Shown here in pieces: positions 61,481 through 64,000 of a stretch of 64,000 nucleotides of DNA; position 1 is the stretch's first letter, and every line of letters starts with the position of its first letter. Made by a program: the position numbers and the translations under genes. Below the pieces are notes generated by a model, which saw only the letters and a program-made list of their open reading frames with translations, ran no database searches and was not told the origin of the DNA. The DNA is from Palsa-948 sp964481195 (GTDB lineage: Bacteria > Bacteroidota > Bacteroidia > Palsa-948), in the NCBI GenBank assembly GCA_964481195.1, contig CAYZTB010000010.1, forward strand, positions 17,897 through 81,896. The letters are read 5' to 3'.

Positions 61481-63532
61481 GTGAAAAATCCATTTTTATA
61501 TTTTCTATTTTTTATTTTTTCTGTCACAATTTGCTTTTCGCAACCTGTTGCTTCACCAAATGTTAAATGTATATCTGTTAATCCATTAAATGGTGATGTC
61601 ACGTTAACATGGACAACTCCTGCCGGACCAGGAGGATTTATTGAGTATCAAATATTCACATCGCCTAACTTAGCCGGACCTTATACGTTAGTAGGTACCG
61701 TAACTACTTTTTCCCAAACATCTTATACGCATGTTGGTGCCGGAGCAAATTTAATTCGCAAGTATTATAAAGTTCAAAGCTCTTACAACCCAGGCACCGT
61801 ACTTGCTCCCCCAGTTGATACACTTTCAACAATTTTTTTGACTGCTACCAATACAGGCAACGGAACTGCTTTATTAGCATGGAATAAATTTTTTATTAAA
61901 ACAATTCCTACAGCATCTACCTGGTACAAAATTTACAGGGAATATCCTATCGGCACTTGGACTTTGCGCGATAGCACTCAAGCTCTTTTTTATACTGATG
62001 TTATCGGATTATGCAGTGCAATATTGAGCTATCAAATCGAAATTTCGGATAATACAGGATGCACATCGGTTTCAAACGTGGCTGGCGGAAGTGTTTTTTC
62101 GGACAATACTCCCCCTGCTGATGCACCTATTGACACAGTAAGCGTAGATGGGACAACCGATCTAGCAACCATAAGTTGGATTCCCAGCACATCACCGGAT
62201 GCAGATTCTGTAGTAATCTATCAACTATTCGCACCAGCTTGGAATAAAATTGCTACCGTAGCAGTTCCAACAACATTTTATCAAAATCCTCTTTCTAACG
62301 CAGCGAATGTTTCTGAAAGTTACAGGTTAGCTGTTTTAGATTCTTGTGGGAACATTTCTCCTTTAGGCACTTTTCATAAAACCATTTACCTATCCGTTTC
62401 ATTTGATATTTGTGCAGCAACCTCTTCGCTGATTTGGAATAAATATGTAAACTGGACACCGGGTGTTACACAATATCAAATTTGGAAAAGTATTAATGGC
62501 GGCACCTTTTCTTTAATAGCCACCAATCCAAATACCGATACAACTTTTACAGATAATGGATTAGTAATTGGAACTCCGTATTGCTATTTTATTAGAGTCT
62601 TAAATGGCACTGGAAAATCTTCATCCTCTAATAGGGTTTGTTTTAATCCTAATGTTGCACAGCCTCCAACGTTTACCTATAATAGAACAGCAACCGTAAC
62701 TGGCAACAACTCAATTTTGGTTAAAGCTCATGTGGATTTTGCCTCCACCAGTGTTAAATATTACCGAATTCAAAGAGCCACTGCTCTTAGTGGAAGTTAT
62801 TCAATTATTGCACCTTCCATCACTCCAATAGGAACAGCCCTTACATATCTTGACAACTCGGTGAACACAACAAGCAACAGCTATTTTTATAAAATTGATG
62901 CGATGGATTCTTGCAGTCATGTTATCACTACTACCAATGTTGATACTACGATATTACTAGCCGCTTCTATTGCCCCAAACCTTGAAGTAAATTTATCGTG
63001 GAATGATTATGGAGGTTGGTTAGGGGGTGTAGATTATTACGAAGTATACAGAGCAGTAGATGGTGCATGGGACCCAATTCCTATTACAACAATAAATTAT
63101 ACCGGTTCAAATGGAGTATACGTGGATGATATATCACCTTTTCTAACAAGCAGAGGAAATTTTTCATATTACGTAGTAGGAGTAGAAGGAAATGGAAATA
63201 CTTTTAGCTTCAAGGATTCAAGTGCTTCTAACATAGTTCACGTTTATCAATATCCTAGAATTTTAGTCCCTAATGCATTTACTCCCAACAATGATAATAC
63301 GAACGATGTGTTTTTGCCCTATGTAGGATTTATTGATGCCAGCGATTACTTATTTACCATTTTTGATCGAACAGGTACTCCCGTTTTTGAAACTTCAAAT
63401 CCTGCTGAAGGATGGGATGGAAAAAAGAAGGGGGACGTTTGCCAAGCCGGGGTATATATGTATTTGATAAAATCCAAATCATCTAACGGGGATGACTCGA
63501 AAATATCTGGCACCGTTTCTTTATTCCGATAA
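61481..63532 (+). CDS. Secreted fibronectin-like protein with CHU_C (T9SS type B) domain
   Basis: A ~683-residue exported protein. Starting at GTG 61481, KNPFLYFLFFIFSVTICFSQ is an ideal signal peptide. The middle has about five or six beta-sandwich units resembling fibronectin type III (VTLTWTTPAGPGGFIEYQIF, YYKVQSSYNPG, NLEVNLSWNDYGGWLGGVDY). The end is a gliding-motility-associated CHU_C domain: VPNAFTPNNDNTNDVFLPY, FTIFDRTGTPVFET and AGVYMYLIKS, a type B sorting signal. It is likely a surface protein involved in adhesion or movement. Confidence 0.88.
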   Translation: MKNPFLYFLFFIFSVTICFSQPVASPNVKCISVNPLNGDVTLTWTTPAGPGGFIEYQIFTSPNLAGPYTLVGTVTTFSQTSYTHVGAGANLIRKYYKVQSSYNPGTVLAPPVDTLSTIFLTATNTGNGTALLAWNKFFIKTIPTASTWYKIYREYPIGTWTLRDSTQALFYTDVIGLCSAILSYQIEISDNTGCTSVSNVAGGSVFSDNTPPADAPIDTVSVDGTTDLATISWIPSTSPDADSVVIYQLFAPAWNKIATVAVPTTFYQNPLSNAANVSESYRLAVLDSCGNISPLGTFHKTIYLSVSFDICAATSSLIWNKYVNWTPGVTQYQIWKSINGGTFSLIATNPNTDTTFTDNGLVIGTPYCYFIRVLNGTGKSSSSNRVCFNPNVAQPPTFTYNRTATVTGNNSILVKAHVDFASTSVKYYRIQRATALSGSYSIIAPSITPIGTALTYLDNSVNTTSNSYFYKIDAMDSCSHVITTTNVDTTILLAASIAPNLEVNLSWNDYGGWLGGVDYYEVYRAVDGAWDPIPITTINYTGSNGVYVDDISPFLTSRGNFSYYVVGVEGNGNTFSFKDSSASNIVHVYQYPRILVPNAFTPNNDNTNDVFLPYVGFIDASDYLFTIFDRTGTPVFETSNPAEGWDGKKKGDVCQAGVYMYLIKSKSSNGDDSKISGTVSLFR

Positions 63533-63602
63533 TTTTCAATTTGCAAAAAAAAATCCGAATCAAAATACTTGAAACGGAATTTTAAATATAAAATTATTGG
63601 GC

Positions 63603-63932
63603 CTAACTCATTCTTGACATACTAGGCTTTATATTCGGAACCTGAGCTTTCAAAAAACGAACTTGCTCTCTTAGCGAAGCGTTATCTTTTCTCAACCCAG
63701 CGTTATCTTCTTTTGTATTTGCTAACTCTTCTCGTAAGCTAGAAACAGTTTCTTTCAAATCCGTACAACGATCTTCAATTTGCTTTTTTTTCTCTGAAAT
63801 GCTTTCGAAACGTTTTCGCAGATAATCTGCTTCTTTTTTCATCTCAGCATTTTCTTTGCGAAGGTCTTGCATCGTGGTGAGTTTCTGCCATCCTGGTCGT
63901 TGATACAAATCGAGGAGTTTTGTCCTACCCAT
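63603..63932 (-). CDS. Small coiled-coil protein
   Basis: A 109-residue protein beginning MGRTKLLDLYQRPGWQKLTT and then almost entirely one long coiled coil with heptad-like hydrophobic positions (DLRKENAEMKKEADYLRKRF, DLKETVSSLREELANTKEDN, GLRKDNASLREQVRFLKAQV). It ends in IKPSMSRMS. No signal peptide. No family recognised; structural or adaptor roles are possible. A minus-strand -7 box TATATTTG (complement of 63978-63985) lies 46 bases upstream. Confidence 0.68.
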   Translation of the reverse strand: MGRTKLLDLYQRPGWQKLTTMQDLRKENAEMKKEADYLRKRFESISEKKKQIEDRCTDLKETVSSLREELANTKEDNAGLRKDNASLREQVRFLKAQVPNIKPSMSRMS

Positions 63933-63977
63933 AAATCATGTTTTAAAGATTAGTTATTGTTTATTATATTAATTAGA

Positions 63978-63985
63978 CAAATATA
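63978..63985 (-). promoter_or_regulatory. Promoter -7 box of the coiled-coil gene
   Basis: The complement reads TATATTTG, matching TAnnTTTG. The -33 region would reach the window edge. Confidence 0.4.
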
Positions 63986-64000
63986 ATGAAAGATATATAC

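Noticed and set aside
1..64000. tRNA, rRNA, riboswitch or insertion-sequence features
   Set aside because: I looked for tRNA T-loop and acceptor patterns, conserved riboswitch cores and transposase motifs and saw none that I can support by eye.

Overview
The window is a stretch of chromosome from an AT-rich Bacteroidota bacterium. Four kinds of evidence point there. Secreted proteins end in type IX secretion sorting domains (Por-type at 22252-26211 and 28047-30881, CHU_C/type B at 61481-63532). Many genes are preceded by the Bacteroidota promoter -7 box TAnnTTTG, several with a TTTG or ATTG box about 19 bases upstream. Lineage-typical gene orders are present (birA / rsfS-ftsH-LUD-cdsA; holA divergent from an HsdR-N protein). 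Lineage-typical protein families are also present (DUF2490, DUF4421, DUF5723-like, UMF1-type MFS). MqnA suggests menaquinone synthesis by the futalosine route. No rRNA, tRNA, intact mobile element, prophage or CRISPR array was seen; almost everything is core chromosome.

Layout. 1-2.7 kb: 3' end of pyrE, an SRPBCC protein, a VOC-cupin-cupin protein and a TetR regulator. 2.7-5.7 kb: SulP anion transporter, beta-carbonic anhydrase and a DUF2490 outer-membrane protein in one tight run, a likely bicarbonate module, with a 12-bp inverted repeat between it and the divergent TetR gene. 5.7-11 kb: birA, then rsfS-ftsH-LUD-DUF2007-cdsA. 11-22 kb, mostly minus strand: envelope proteins of unknown function, a TPR protein, TrmN6-like methylase, rpsP with its terminator, a TPR/PD40 protein, mqnA, EI24, murB, EVE and a DUF4412-like protein. 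22-31 kb: a 1319-residue secreted protein of eleven Ig-like repeats, holA, an orphan HsdR-N nuclease domain and a secreted subtilisin. 31-36 kb: aconitase followed without gaps by a 65-aa protein, a nucleotidyltransferase, DUF4421 and a CarboxypepD_reg-like protein. 36-48 kb: PLP decarboxylase, hemE, an OmpA-like protein, an amidohydrolase, an OprP-like porin, a response regulator, an MFS protein, LutA-like protein, DinB, a methyltransferase-like protein and cbpA-cbpM. 47.6-48.3 kb: a decayed toxin-antitoxin pair. 48.3-64 kb: secreted S9 and M1 peptidases, pfkA, a YqaE/Pmp3-like lipoprotein, acyl-CoA dehydrogenase, apt, an HHH protein, an NSS transporter with a previously uncalled 47-aa MetS-like subunit, an APC permease, a CHU_C adhesin-like protein and a small coiled-coil protein.

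How the genes fit together. Secreted S8, S9 and M1 peptidases plus the NSS and APC transporters suggest a peptide/amino-acid scavenging life. Aconitase, Pfk, acyl-CoA dehydrogenase and menaquinone genes suggest respiratory central metabolism.

Most interesting points: the decayed antitoxin/toxin pair, whose three antitoxin nonsense codons all fit C:G to T:A changes; the hidden MetS subunit; a porin whose signal peptide is only reached from a non-ATG start; the 65-aa/nucleotidyltransferase pair; the TetR / inverted repeat / SulP-carbonic anhydrase locus; and the two-module super-repeat of the giant secreted protein. I did not find a clearly new defence or mobile system.
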